This document shows positions 16,448 to 25,462 of a stretch of DNA of 55,793 nucleotides, piece by piece; the first letter of the stretch is position 1; each line of letters begins with the position of its first letter. The notes under the pieces were generated by a model. It had not been told where the DNA came from. It made no database searches and saw only the letters and a program-made list of their open reading frames with translations. The stretch comes from Sphingobacteriaceae bacterium. Lineage in GTDB: Bacteria > Bacteroidota > Bacteroidia > B-17B0 > Aurantibacillaceae. Location: positions 1 through 55,793 of the forward strand of contig JAHEYC010000014.1 of the NCBI GenBank assembly GCA_023251775.1. Reading direction: 5' to 3'. The position numbers were made by a program, and so were the translations under genes.

Positions 16448-17128
16448 ATGAATATTACGTACTACGGTCACTCTTGTTTTGGTGTTGAAGTAAAAGGGAA
16501 GAATTTGGTGTTCGATCCATTTATCAGTCCTAACGAACTCGCCAAAAAAATTGAGGTGAACAAAGTGGCCGCAGATTATATTTTGATAAGTCACGGTCAC
16601 GAAGATCACATTGCCGACGCCGTAGTGCTTGCAAAACGAACAAAGGCTAAAGTAATTTGTAATTGGGAGATCTATAATTGGTTAAGCAAACAAGGAGTTG
16701 AGAATATAATTCCAATGAATTATGGCGGAAAAGTGAAGTTGGACTTTGGGAATGTGAAATGTGTGGTAGCACAACATAGCAGTAGTTTGCCCGATGGAAC
16801 TTACGGCGGAAATCCAATGGGGTTTGTGATCGAAAGCACTGAAGGGAATTTTTATTATGCAGGAGATACAGCACTCACTTATGAAATGAAACTTATTGGC
16901 GATTACAGGCAAATAGATTTCGCCTTTTTACCGATAGGCGATAATTTCACAATGGGAGCAGATAATGCCATCATAGCTTGCGATTTTATTCGTTGTAGCG
17001 ATATCATCGGAATGCATTATGACACATATCCGATCATAAAAATAGATAAGAATGAAGCGATCTCGAAATTCGAAAGGGCGGGAAAAAAGTTAACCCTGAT
17101 GGAAATTGGATCACAATTAAAAAAATAA
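16448..17128 (+). CDS. UPF0173 metal-dependent hydrolase (MBL fold)
   Basis: The 226-residue protein belongs to the metallo-beta-lactamase fold. The N-terminus MNITYYGHSCFGVE and the metal-binding SHGHEDH motif at about residues 49-55 are typical of the UPF0173 group, as are HSSSLPDG, YAGDTALTYEM and GMHYDTYPII. These residues would bind two zinc ions. The physiological substrate is unknown. Only 19 bases separate it from parA, so they may share a transcript. Confidence 0.9.
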   Translation: MNITYYGHSCFGVEVKGKNLVFDPFISPNELAKKIEVNKVAADYILISHGHEDHIADAVVLAKRTKAKVICNWEIYNWLSKQGVENIIPMNYGGKVKLDFGNVKCVVAQHSSSLPDGTYGGNPMGFVIESTEGNFYYAGDTALTYEMKLIGDYRQIDFAFLPIGDNFTMGADNAIIACDFIRCSDIIGMHYDTYPIIKIDKNEAISKFERAGKKLTLMEIGSQLKK

Positions 17129-17147
17129 AAAAACGAAACACAATAAC

Positions 17148-17981
17148 ATGGGAAAAATAATAGCCATAGCAAACCAAAAAGGAGGCGTAGGAAAAACAAC
17201 TTCTGCCATTAATTTAGCTGCCAGCCTTGCGGTATTGGAATATAAAACATTATTGATCGATGCCGATCCTCAATCAAATGCTACGTCGGGCGTTGGGATA
17301 GATTCTGCCAATGTAAAAGCAGGTTTATACGAATGCATCATCGATAGCATGCATCCAAAAGATGTGATCTTAAAAACAGACACACCAAATTTATGGTTGT
17401 TGCCAACCAACGCCGATCTTGTTGGTGTTGAACTGGAATTAGTGAATCTCACCAACCGTGAGTTCATGATGAAAAAAGCTTTGGATAAGATAAAAGATAA
17501 ATACGATTTTATTATTGTGGATTGTTGTCCTTCGCTTGGATTGACCGTTATCAATTCATTATCGGCGGCTGATAGCGTAATTATTCCTGTGCAATGCGAA
17601 TATTTTGCTTTGGAAGGAATGGGAAAACTTTTGCAGACCATTAAAATTGTTCAAACACATTTAAATACAAATTTAGATATTGAAGGTGTATTGTTGACCA
17701 TGTATGATGGACGTTTACGCTTAGCAAATCAAGTGGTGGAAGAAGTAAAGACACACTTTCAAGATATGGTGTTTGATACCTTGATCCATCGTAATACAAA
17801 ATTAGCAGAAGCCCCAAGTTTTGGAAAAACAATAATCATGCACGATGTAGCAGGTAAAGGCGCAAACAGCTATTTGAATTTAGCGCGTGAATTACTACAG
17901 CGTAATGGCATGACCAAGATCACCGATAAAAGCAGAACAATTGCTGTTGGCGAACAGGAAGAGTTGAGCGAAGACATTTAG
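17148..17981 (+). CDS. parA: ParA/Soj chromosome-partitioning ATPase
   Basis: This 277-residue ATPase starts with the deviant Walker A motif KGGVGKTTSAINLAA at residues 10-24, followed by the Walker A' LLIDADPQSNAT and Walker B IIVDCCPSLG. These residues define ParA/Soj. It binds DNA non-specifically when ATP-bound and works with ParB and parS in chromosome segregation. It is immediately upstream of parB, as in most bacteria, with a 45-base spacer containing a repeat that is shared with the accB-accC spacer. Confidence 0.95.
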   Translation: MGKIIAIANQKGGVGKTTSAINLAASLAVLEYKTLLIDADPQSNATSGVGIDSANVKAGLYECIIDSMHPKDVILKTDTPNLWLLPTNADLVGVELELVNLTNREFMMKKALDKIKDKYDFIIVDCCPSLGLTVINSLSAADSVIIPVQCEYFALEGMGKLLQTIKIVQTHLNTNLDIEGVLLTMYDGRLRLANQVVEEVKTHFQDMVFDTLIHRNTKLAEAPSFGKTIIMHDVAGKGANSYLNLARELLQRNGMTKITDKSRTIAVGEQEELSEDI

Positions 17982-18001
17982 TATACAAAACCACAAACTA
18001 G

Positions 18002-18019
18002 GAACTAGAAACCAGAAAC
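18002..18019 (+). repeat. 18-nt leader element upstream of parB
   Basis: The word gaactagaaaccagaaac ends eight bases before the annotated parB ATG. An identical 18-mer in the same sense relative to transcription lies in the accB-accC spacer at 50188-50205. Confidence 0.6.
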
Positions 18020-18026
18020 CAGCAAC

Positions 18027-18923
18027 ATGACAATGAGCAAGAAACCGGCATTAGGAAGAGGATTAAGCGCTTTATTAGAGAACGCAAAAACAGATATTAC
18101 AACTAAAAGAGTAGGAGAGGGAAGTCCAACCGTGAATTCGGTTTCTACAATTAGAATTTCCGATATTGAAACAAATCCTTTTCAACCACGAAGTAATTTT
18201 GAAGAAACTGCTTTACAAGAGCTTTCGGATAGTATCAAACAACACGGCATTATTCAGCCAATAACCGTTCGTAAACTAGGTTATGATCGTTACCAACTTA
18301 TTTCGGGCGAACGTCGTTTTCGTGCCTCGCAAATGGCAGGCTTGCGCGAAGTTCCTGCATACATTCGCGTTGCCGATGATCAGGCGATGTTAGAAATGGC
18401 TTTGGTTGAGAATATTCAACGCGAGGATCTTGATCCTATCGAAGTATCTTTATCCTACAAACGTTTAATTGACGAATGTAATTTAACGCAAGAGCAATTG
18501 AGCGAAAAAGTTGGGAAGCAACGAAGCACCGTAACAAATTTTTTGCGTCTTTTAAAATTACCTGCACCAATTCAAAAAGCATTACGCGATGCCGAAATTA
18601 CCATGGGTCATGCCAAAGCTTTGATCAATATTGATAATGAAGATCGTCAGTTAGCTATTTTTGCATTAGCACTAGAGCAAGAACTTTCTGTTCGTCAGAT
18701 CGAAGAATTAGCGCGTGGCGAAAAAATAAAACTAACGCCTAAAATTACCCGTCACGAAAAACCATTAAGCATCGAAGATAAAGCGGTTGCCAAAAAACTA
18801 GGCGCTATATTTGATAAGAACTACAGCTTTAAACGTAGCGCTAATGGCAAAGGAAAACTTACTATTTCCTTTAATAATGATACGGAGCTAGGCCATGTAT
18901 TATCTTATTTTGGCATAGAATAA
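18027..18923 (+). CDS. parB: ParB/Spo0J chromosome-partitioning protein
   Basis: This 298-residue DNA-binding protein has the N-terminal MSKKPALGRGLSALLE motif that contacts ParA. It has the ParB CTPase core (ETNPFQPRSNF and SGERRFRASQMAGL) and a helix-turn-helix around LTQEQLSEKVGKQRSTVTN for parS recognition. The C-terminal dimerisation segment is present and the length is normal. Start codons at 18027 and 18033 are both possible; the second gives the canonical MSKKPALGRGL N-terminus. Confidence 0.95.
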   Translation: MTMSKKPALGRGLSALLENAKTDITTKRVGEGSPTVNSVSTIRISDIETNPFQPRSNFEETALQELSDSIKQHGIIQPITVRKLGYDRYQLISGERRFRASQMAGLREVPAYIRVADDQAMLEMALVENIQREDLDPIEVSLSYKRLIDECNLTQEQLSEKVGKQRSTVTNFLRLLKLPAPIQKALRDAEITMGHAKALINIDNEDRQLAIFALALEQELSVRQIEELARGEKIKLTPKITRHEKPLSIEDKAVAKKLGAIFDKNYSFKRSANGKGKLTISFNNDTELGHVLSYFGIE

Positions 18924-18964
18924 GCTGCTTTTGCTCATTTCTTAAAATTCATTATATTTGAAAT

Positions 18965-20074
18965 ATGATGAAGACTTTAGGGTATCCATTTTTGATCATT
19001 TTATGTTTGTGTTTTCAATTCTGTAAAAAATCAGAGCCCGGAAAGCCATTACCCATCCTTACCAAAGAAACAGTTTTACCTCCGGGTTATAACGTTAACT
19101 TGTATCATTATAAAAAAACCATAGTTCAATATTTGAACGTCCTTAATGACATTATAGTAGATAGTACAGACAGATCAAAGGCTTTTTTGATCGGACAATT
19201 CAGCTCCGGATCAACATTTAGTTTAGCTTCGGCAATGGGGATTGTAAAATTCTCCTCTTCATCAAATACGTTCTCGCAATATCCTTCCCCTTTCTTTTAT
19301 GCAACTATTACCAGTTTATATCAAGCATCCAATGGCTTGCATTATATTGGCGGATCATTTAGTGACGGGACTTATAGTGGTTGCTTAGGGTATAAATTGC
19401 CTAGCTCAACCTCAATTACCATTATAGGTGGAGTTAATGACTTAGTTAATTGCATAACTGAATTTGGGAACGATATTTATTTTACCGGTAACTTTACTTA
19501 TTATAATGCGGCACCTTGCTCACCATTATTATTCTTTAACAAAACAACAAATGCTCCTGTAAATTCTTTTGGACCGCAACAATATGGAACGGGAGCTACC
19601 CGAATTGTAAGTTATAATTCCAAACCCATCATTGCAGGGCCGGGATTATCGGCATACGGAAGGATATACACTACAGATGGCGCAACTTGGGATGTGGCTT
19701 GTGGCGGTGGATTTAATGGTATTTGCTATGACCTATTGAGTTATAATGGAAAAGTATATGCAGGCGGTTATATGACCAACAGTTCTATTAATACATCTCC
19801 AATGCATTATGTGAATGAATATAATGGTTCCTTTTGGGTTCCGGTTGGAGTAAATAATTTACCAGGTGCATGTAATGATATTGAGATATACAATGGCACC
19901 TTGTACGCTTGTGGAAATCAATACATTTATAGTCTCGACAAGAATGATAACAAATGGAAAAGTGTTGTTGATGCAGGTACACTTAGCTTAGGCAATGTAG
20001 CCATGATGAAATTCCTCAATGGCAAACTTTATGTTTATATGGGTTATGAGTTTTGTGAGCTTACAAAACAGTAA
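18965..20074 (+). CDS. Lipoprotein with beta-propeller-like repeats
   Basis: The 369-residue product has a lipoprotein signal ending in the lipobox QFC with Cys followed by KKSE. Several repeats resemble a kelch or delta-60 propeller, with strands such as YNGKVYAGGYM, YNGTLYACGNQ and LNGKLYVYMG. It is probably anchored on the outer membrane or periplasmic side. I do not recognise a specific family. It stands alone on the plus strand and converges on the next gene with only three bases between stops. Confidence 0.7.
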   Translation: MMKTLGYPFLIILCLCFQFCKKSEPGKPLPILTKETVLPPGYNVNLYHYKKTIVQYLNVLNDIIVDSTDRSKAFLIGQFSSGSTFSLASAMGIVKFSSSSNTFSQYPSPFFYATITSLYQASNGLHYIGGSFSDGTYSGCLGYKLPSSTSITIIGGVNDLVNCITEFGNDIYFTGNFTYYNAAPCSPLLFFNKTTNAPVNSFGPQQYGTGATRIVSYNSKPIIAGPGLSAYGRIYTTDGATWDVACGGGFNGICYDLLSYNGKVYAGGYMTNSSINTSPMHYVNEYNGSFWVPVGVNNLPGACNDIEIYNGTLYACGNQYIYSLDKNDNKWKSVVDAGTLSLGNVAMMKFLNGKLYVYMGYEFCELTKQ

Positions 20075-20077
20075 GGT

Positions 20078-20854
20078 TTATAACAAACCACCGATCTTCA
20101 AATAAAATGTAAAGATATCGTGCCCTCTTACTCTTCTGAAAAGAACATCATGGGCGTTATTTACTTCATCGTATCTATAATCCGGTTTTAAAAGTAAATT
20201 ACAAGCAATACCCCTGCTAATGATCAATCGTTTGTGATAGATACGATTCATTCCAAAACTAAAACCAATACTTGTTGATGGTAAACCGTAGTAAACTTTT
20301 TTTGTATCAAATGTGTAAACGGTGCTGGGTTGAGTAGTGCTTGTTGGTTCTGTTTTGTAAGAGTCTTGCGTGAATTTGGTGAACATCTCGCAATGACCAA
20401 CACTTATTTTGAAATATTTTCCAAATGGTGCCAAGGATCTTTTGCCATAAAATACCATACTTCCAACAAAGTAATGACCAAACACATTAACCTGTGCATT
20501 GGATACATAAAATGTTTGTTGGATATTGGTTTTTTCATCCACAACAACTTGTGAGAATTTGATATAATCTTTTGTCGCCACAAGGTTATAATCAAATGCT
20601 AAGGCAAATTTACGTCCCAATACTCTTTCAAAAGAAAGTCCGTGCGTGAAGTTGAATGGCACAAACATACTTTCGTCGGCATTTGGATAATTGCTATTGT
20701 CTTTTACTTTATTTAAAAATGTGGGACGATCAAGTGCAGGTGAGATATTTACCTGATAGGAAATAATTCCTTTCTTCCCTTGATAACCCGGAACGATCTG
20801 TGCTTTTGTTTGAACGCAGGTAAAAAATAATATGACGATAGCCAAATAGCGCAT
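20078..20854 (-). CDS. Putative outer-membrane beta-barrel protein
   Basis: The 258-residue protein has a signal peptide (MRYLAIVILFFTCVQTKAQ) followed by alternating hydrophobic and polar beta strands with aromatic ends, for example RVLGRKFALAFDYNLVA and FTFYLKIGGLL at the C-terminus. This suggests a small outer-membrane barrel. It follows the M48 protease gene by seven bases on the same strand and is probably cotranscribed. No named family is recognised. Confidence 0.65.
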   Translation of the reverse strand: MRYLAIVILFFTCVQTKAQIVPGYQGKKGIISYQVNISPALDRPTFLNKVKDNSNYPNADESMFVPFNFTHGLSFERVLGRKFALAFDYNLVATKDYIKFSQVVVDEKTNIQQTFYVSNAQVNVFGHYFVGSMVFYGKRSLAPFGKYFKISVGHCEMFTKFTQDSYKTEPTSTTQPSTVYTFDTKKVYYGLPSTSIGFSFGMNRIYHKRLIISRGIACNLLLKPDYRYDEVNNAHDVLFRRVRGHDIFTFYLKIGGLL

Positions 20855-20861
20855 GACGTGT

Positions 20862-23198
20862 TTATTTTTTATACTTAGGTTGTTTTTTAATTTTGATCAT
20901 GGTATCATAAACAAAGGCATTCAAAAAATCGTGTGTATCACTCAAACGCATATTAACTGTTTGGTAGAATTGAAGTTTATTGTTCTCAACATTATATAAG
21001 GCCGCCACATAATAGGTTATTTCTTCTTTTTTGATAAGATAAGGAATGGTAAATGGAGCAGGGTATAACAACAGTGTTGCGAGTATAGCGGCTCCAACAT
21101 TTTGTTTCGGCACTTTTACTCCAATTACGCCTGTCCAAAGCATATACTTGGTCTTGTATTTTTCTTTAAGCAACTTGGCTGCATCATTGTTTAGTACTAA
21201 TGCGTTCGTACTAAAATTATGATTAAGGAATTCTCCCATCCAATCGTTCAATAAGGCAAAGTCGTTGTACTTATCCATATCTTCCTTTTTCAGAGATCTG
21301 GAATCAACATAATCAAATTCTAATCCTGCTAACTGAGCATTTTCTTTTAGTACTTCTGCATATTCAATTAGCTTTTCATCAGCAGCAAAATGGCGAATAC
21401 TTCCGCCGTTACGTTGATCAAATTTTAAATAGAAAGGATCAAGAACAACTATTTTATCTATCCCTAAGCCTCCTTTATTTACATAAGTTGGATCCGGTCT
21501 TAGTTTTTTCGCGTTGGCAATTACTGTTTCGTGAACGGCAACAGCTGCTTTATATTTGCTTACAAAAATCGGATCGTTCAAATGATCGGCAAATACATAT
21601 TTATCAAAATACTGATCAAGTTTGGAAGTAGCAATGCTGTCTCTGTTCACAAGATCACTGAGCTCTGATTTTTCGGTACTTTTTTCAATGCGTTTTATTT
21701 TACTGTCGCTATCGGCCTCATCAAGATCGGCAAGCGATGTCATTTTTTCCTTCTTTTTGATCGTATCGGTCTTTGCCGGATTTTTTCCTAACAGATCATT
21801 AAGATATTCTCTGCGCGTTGTTTTGTTAAAGTAAGTGATATCTTTATCATTATTCAAAGCTAAAAGTACAAAAAGTGAATCACACAAACGATTAACATTG
21901 GCGTTCTGCTCTTTTAGCTCCTTGCGTAATTTCCAATTATAATTAAGTGCCAGTACCGACATTTGGGCTGCATCCAATTTATTTAATAAATAATAAACCT
22001 GTTGCGAACTTCCTTCCTTAGCATCATAATCATAATACACGCTTTTGCTTTCCGAATTATCCAATACATCCAAACTCAATACTTTTCTATAATTCCAATT
22101 CTCCGGTGATTTTAATGCAGCCACTTCAAACAGGGCTTTTCCGATGGTGGTTTTTAAAAATTCGTTCTTAGGATATTTTTTTTGGAGAAGATAACAACTA
22201 TACAAACATGCAGCATAATCACGATCTAGCAATCCTATCCTGCAAATTTCAAAGCGTGATATCTCTCTTATTTTGTAGAATTCATTTTGATCTAATATGA
22301 ATTTTTCTCTGCCGCTATCACTAAACTCCCCTAATTCTTTTCCAACAGCCTCTTTTCTTTTTTTGATATTAGGATGCGTACTCTTAGAGTCATCATAATC
22401 CTCTTCTTTTTTTATGGCTGCTGTTTGTTTTAAAAAATAATCGGCCGGGAATACAAGATTTGAATCTTCTAAAAATGTTTTATCAAAAGGCACCTCGTCA
22501 AAAGGTAAGTACGAATATTTAAGCACGTTAAATGCACCGGGAATACCTTTATAACTGTACTTACTTTCTTTAAAGAATTTTACACCTTGCACATCGGCCT
22601 CTAATTCCGATTCCTGACTGTATTTATATTCGTCCCAGTCAACATTTGTAGAAAATCTACCTCTTCGCGTATTACTTTTTACATAACTTTCGAGCGAATG
22701 TTTTTTTACAAAGTGAGAAGCCTCGTGCGAAAGTATAAATGCTAATTGCGCTTCATTATCAAGTTGCGCCAATAATCCAATATTTACAAGGATGATGCCA
22801 TTATCAAAACAATAGGCATTTACAACATCACTTTTTACGATAAATATTTGGAGTTGTTTACGAACCTCCGGGGCCGACTTAAACACTTCGTCGGCTACTT
22901 TATTTACATAAATTGAAAGAGCATCGTTGAACAGGATCTTACCCGAACGTAATACTCTATCTTGACTAAAATTTGAATTAAGATAAAATTTTTCTTTTGT
23001 CGATCGGTTTGAAACGCCCTTTGTTTTGTTCAAAGCATCAAGATCGGCATTTGTTTTTTCGGAGGCTGACTTGGTATAGATCTCGGGAAGTGTTCCTTTA
23101 GATATCAGAGGCGTATAATTGTTTTTGAACTCCTCAATTTGCGAATGACATAAAGCGCATATGAACGAAAATAAAAGTACACAAGAGTATTTATACAT
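20862..23198 (-). CDS. M48 family metalloprotease, exported
   Basis: This 778-residue protein has a signal peptide (MYKYSCVLLFSFICALCHSQ). The zinc site is H158-E-A-S-H162 and the third ligand is Glu200 in ELEADVQG, so it is an active-type gluzincin of family M48. The catalytic domain occupies about residues 80-300. The remaining 480 residues have no obvious match, with a helical middle (about 300-500) and a C-terminal mixed domain. Related exported M48 proteases act in envelope protein quality control. It is cotranscribed with the small outer-membrane-type protein downstream. Confidence 0.85.
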   Translation of the reverse strand: MYKYSCVLLFSFICALCHSQIEEFKNNYTPLISKGTLPEIYTKSASEKTNADLDALNKTKGVSNRSTKEKFYLNSNFSQDRVLRSGKILFNDALSIYVNKVADEVFKSAPEVRKQLQIFIVKSDVVNAYCFDNGIILVNIGLLAQLDNEAQLAFILSHEASHFVKKHSLESYVKSNTRRGRFSTNVDWDEYKYSQESELEADVQGVKFFKESKYSYKGIPGAFNVLKYSYLPFDEVPFDKTFLEDSNLVFPADYFLKQTAAIKKEEDYDDSKSTHPNIKKRKEAVGKELGEFSDSGREKFILDQNEFYKIREISRFEICRIGLLDRDYAACLYSCYLLQKKYPKNEFLKTTIGKALFEVAALKSPENWNYRKVLSLDVLDNSESKSVYYDYDAKEGSSQQVYYLLNKLDAAQMSVLALNYNWKLRKELKEQNANVNRLCDSLFVLLALNNDKDITYFNKTTRREYLNDLLGKNPAKTDTIKKKEKMTSLADLDEADSDSKIKRIEKSTEKSELSDLVNRDSIATSKLDQYFDKYVFADHLNDPIFVSKYKAAVAVHETVIANAKKLRPDPTYVNKGGLGIDKIVVLDPFYLKFDQRNGGSIRHFAADEKLIEYAEVLKENAQLAGLEFDYVDSRSLKKEDMDKYNDFALLNDWMGEFLNHNFSTNALVLNNDAAKLLKEKYKTKYMLWTGVIGVKVPKQNVGAAILATLLLYPAPFTIPYLIKKEEITYYVAALYNVENNKLQFYQTVNMRLSDTHDFLNAFVYDTMIKIKKQPKYKK

Positions 23199-23296
23199 AA
23201 TAGAGAAGTTGCTTTAAAAATAGCAATTTATTCTATAAAAGACAATAAAGTTTAATTGAAAGAATTCCACTCAGCTCCTGCTCACAGGCCTTTTAA

Positions 23297-23459
23297 GCCA
23301 CTAATTACACGAATTTTCACTGAGCTGTGTGTAAATGCGAAACACATTGCACTAATCTGTGTTTATTAAGCAATAACTCATTTACACAAAGATTAGTGTA
23401 ATTTTTGTAAACCTAGATTAGTGCAAATTAGTGAATCCCGATAGCTATCGGGACGTGGC
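23297..23459. repeat. MITE-like palindromic repeat, copy 2
   Basis: The left arm gccactaattacacgaattt resembles the copy at 14052 with one change. The right arm is interrupted: aaattagtgaa, then an 18-bp palindrome (23436-23453), then cgtggc. The centre again carries attagtg words. A related hairpin follows at 23471-23488. The element fills most of the 299-base gap between two minus-strand genes. Confidence 0.8.
23436..23453. repeat. Palindrome nested in repeat copy 2
   Basis: The 18-mer tcccgatagctatcggga is a perfect palindrome. It sits within the right arm of the second palindromic repeat, where copy 1 has a plain arm. Confidence 0.7.
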
Positions 23460-23497
23460 AAAAGAACATCGCCTCGGCGTAGCCGAAGTTGCATGGA

Positions 23498-24151
23498 CTA
23501 GAATTTAAAGTTCACGCCTATATTCCCATAAGCCAAGCCATACCCAAATTCGCCATAAACGCCAAATTTTTCGGTAAATCTATAACGGCCACCAAAGTAA
23601 AAAGAACCTACTGCGCCTCCATATCCTGTGGTTGCGTAAGAGTTTGTTCTGCCCGCAGAATTATCGGTGCTCCATTTGTATTTAGCAAACGAATAGCCAA
23701 GCATTCCTCCCGCATAAAGATCAAGATCTTCCACCTGAATGTACTCAGCAAAATGAAAAGCACCTCTAAATCCAAATACGCCATAGGTGATCGAATGTAC
23801 ATCGTTATAGTGTGCAGTAACCCATACGTTATTATTGTCCTTATAGATATAATCGCCCGAAGTTCTGTAACTGGACCTTACATAGGCCAAATACATTCCA
23901 AGACTTACATTCTTTGTGATCCCTTTATCAATGGAAATATTTATTGGCGGACTTGTTCTCCAACCGCTGGCATAATAATATCTATTTGCTAAAAGACCTA
24001 TCCCTAAATTAATGTCTACCTGACCTTTTTCAAATGTGTTCGACATTGCTTCGTGTTTCTCAACAGTAGTTGTGGTTTTCTTTTCTTTTTTATTTTGAGC
24101 ACATAAGCCTGTTGAGATCAGCAGGCATAAAAGTAAAGATCGTGTTATCAT
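23498..24151 (-). CDS. Outer-membrane beta-barrel protein
   Basis: The 217-residue product has a signal peptide (MITRSLLLCLLISTGLCAQ), a charged linker and then amphipathic beta strands. Examples are VDINLGIGLLANRYYYASG, YFGGRYRFTEKFGVYGEFGYG and the terminal GNIGVNFKF. The final aromatic residue and strand pattern fit a porin-like outer membrane barrel. The function is unknown. It is probably the last gene of the desaturase-side cluster or a single unit. Confidence 0.75.
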   Translation of the reverse strand: MITRSLLLCLLISTGLCAQNKKEKKTTTTVEKHEAMSNTFEKGQVDINLGIGLLANRYYYASGWRTSPPINISIDKGITKNVSLGMYLAYVRSSYRTSGDYIYKDNNNVWVTAHYNDVHSITYGVFGFRGAFHFAEYIQVEDLDLYAGGMLGYSFAKYKWSTDNSAGRTNSYATTGYGGAVGSFYFGGRYRFTEKFGVYGEFGYGLAYGNIGVNFKF

Positions 24152-24180
24152 GTTTAAAAATTAATTTACGTAATAAAAAA

Positions 24181-25296
24181 CTATGCTAAGGCCTCATTGA
24201 TATCAGGAAGTTTTCCAAATCTGTGAAGTGTTCTAATATGTGAGCTTACGGCTTGCATAAATGTTTCATTTTCAAGATAAGGAACTCCAAATTCTTCTGC
24301 AGTAACTTTTACGATCTTGGCAACTTCCGGATAATGTACATGGCAAATAGTAGGGAACAAGTGATGCTCTACCTGAAAATTCAAACCGCCAACGTACCAA
24401 GAAATGAATTTGCTTTTTCTTGCAAAATTCACAGTGGTATTCATTTGATGCACGGCCCAATTATTTTCGATCGTATCTTCATTGTTTGGTAAAGGATGAG
24501 TTGTTCCTTCAACCGTATGCGCTAACTGAAAAATGAGAGTTAAAACTTGTCCGCCAATAAAGTGCATCAATAAAAATCCAACAACCACTTGCCATAAAGG
24601 TAAATGAAAGAAGAATGTAGGAACAAAAATAATAGCAAAAAAATAGACCACTTTACTTAGTACTATTTTAAAAAGAGCAACGCGATTTTGAGCAGGCGTA
24701 CTTTTGTTTACACCTTCTTTTGTGTATTTACTGAATTGAACAAAATCTTTTAATAATGTCCAATACAATGTGAGGATACCATAAAACAAGAACGCATAAA
24801 GAAATTGTAATTTATGATACCACTTTACATTAGTGTGAGGCGAAAAACGCAAAATAAGTTTATCGTCAATATCATCATCCATATGAATGATGTTTGTGTA
24901 AGTATGATGCATTAAATTATGTTGTAGTTTCCAATTGAAAACCGAACCTCCCAATAAATTAAGAGAATGACCTAACCAATAATTAGTAGTATGACTCGAG
25001 GAATAAGCACCGTGATTTGCGTCGTGCATTACACTCATACCAATTCCGGCTAAACTAAATCCCATAATGGACCATAGTAACATAGAAATGCCAAACGAGG
25101 GCTTAATAATAAGTAAGATCACAAAAGGAACAATGTATCCTGCAAGTAGAATAATGGTCTTTAAAACCATTTGTGAATTATAATGTTTGGAAAGGTTTTT
25201 TTCTTTGAAATAAGAATCAACACGTTTGCGCAAGGTTGCAAAAAAAATGGACTTGTCCTTATCCGCGTCTATAAAACGCACCGTTGTAGTGGCCAT
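24181..25296 (-). CDS. Membrane fatty-acid desaturase (paralogue 1)
   Basis: This 371-residue integral membrane di-iron desaturase has three histidine boxes: HDANHGAYSS, HNLMHHTYTN and QVEHHLFPTICH. Four membrane helices lie between them. It belongs to the front-end/linoleoyl-type acyl-lipid or acyl-CoA desaturases that bring O2-dependent double bonds into fatty acids. The gene at 25463 encodes a close paralogue of the same length, so this is a tandem duplication. Regioselectivity cannot be told from sequence. Confidence 0.92.
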   Translation of the reverse strand: MATTTVRFIDADKDKSIFFATLRKRVDSYFKEKNLSKHYNSQMVLKTIILLAGYIVPFVILLIIKPSFGISMLLWSIMGFSLAGIGMSVMHDANHGAYSSSHTTNYWLGHSLNLLGGSVFNWKLQHNLMHHTYTNIIHMDDDIDDKLILRFSPHTNVKWYHKLQFLYAFLFYGILTLYWTLLKDFVQFSKYTKEGVNKSTPAQNRVALFKIVLSKVVYFFAIIFVPTFFFHLPLWQVVVGFLLMHFIGGQVLTLIFQLAHTVEGTTHPLPNNEDTIENNWAVHQMNTTVNFARKSKFISWYVGGLNFQVEHHLFPTICHVHYPEVAKIVKVTAEEFGVPYLENETFMQAVSSHIRTLHRFGKLPDINEALA

Positions 25297-25462
25297 GATG
25301 TTTAATTAATGCACCGTAAAGATACCTATATATTACGAGTTTCAAATAATTTTTCATCACATTAACATTGTTGAAATGGTGCTAATACTATGAAAATAAA
25401 GGGGTTGAAAGGCTCTTAAGAAAGTGATACTTATCATAAGAAAACCTAATAATACTAAAGCA

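Noticed and set aside
23489-23992. Plus-strand ORF of 167 codons opposite the outer-membrane barrel gene
   Set aside because: It is antisense to a gene with a clear signal peptide and barrel pattern, and its own translation shows no recognisable domain.
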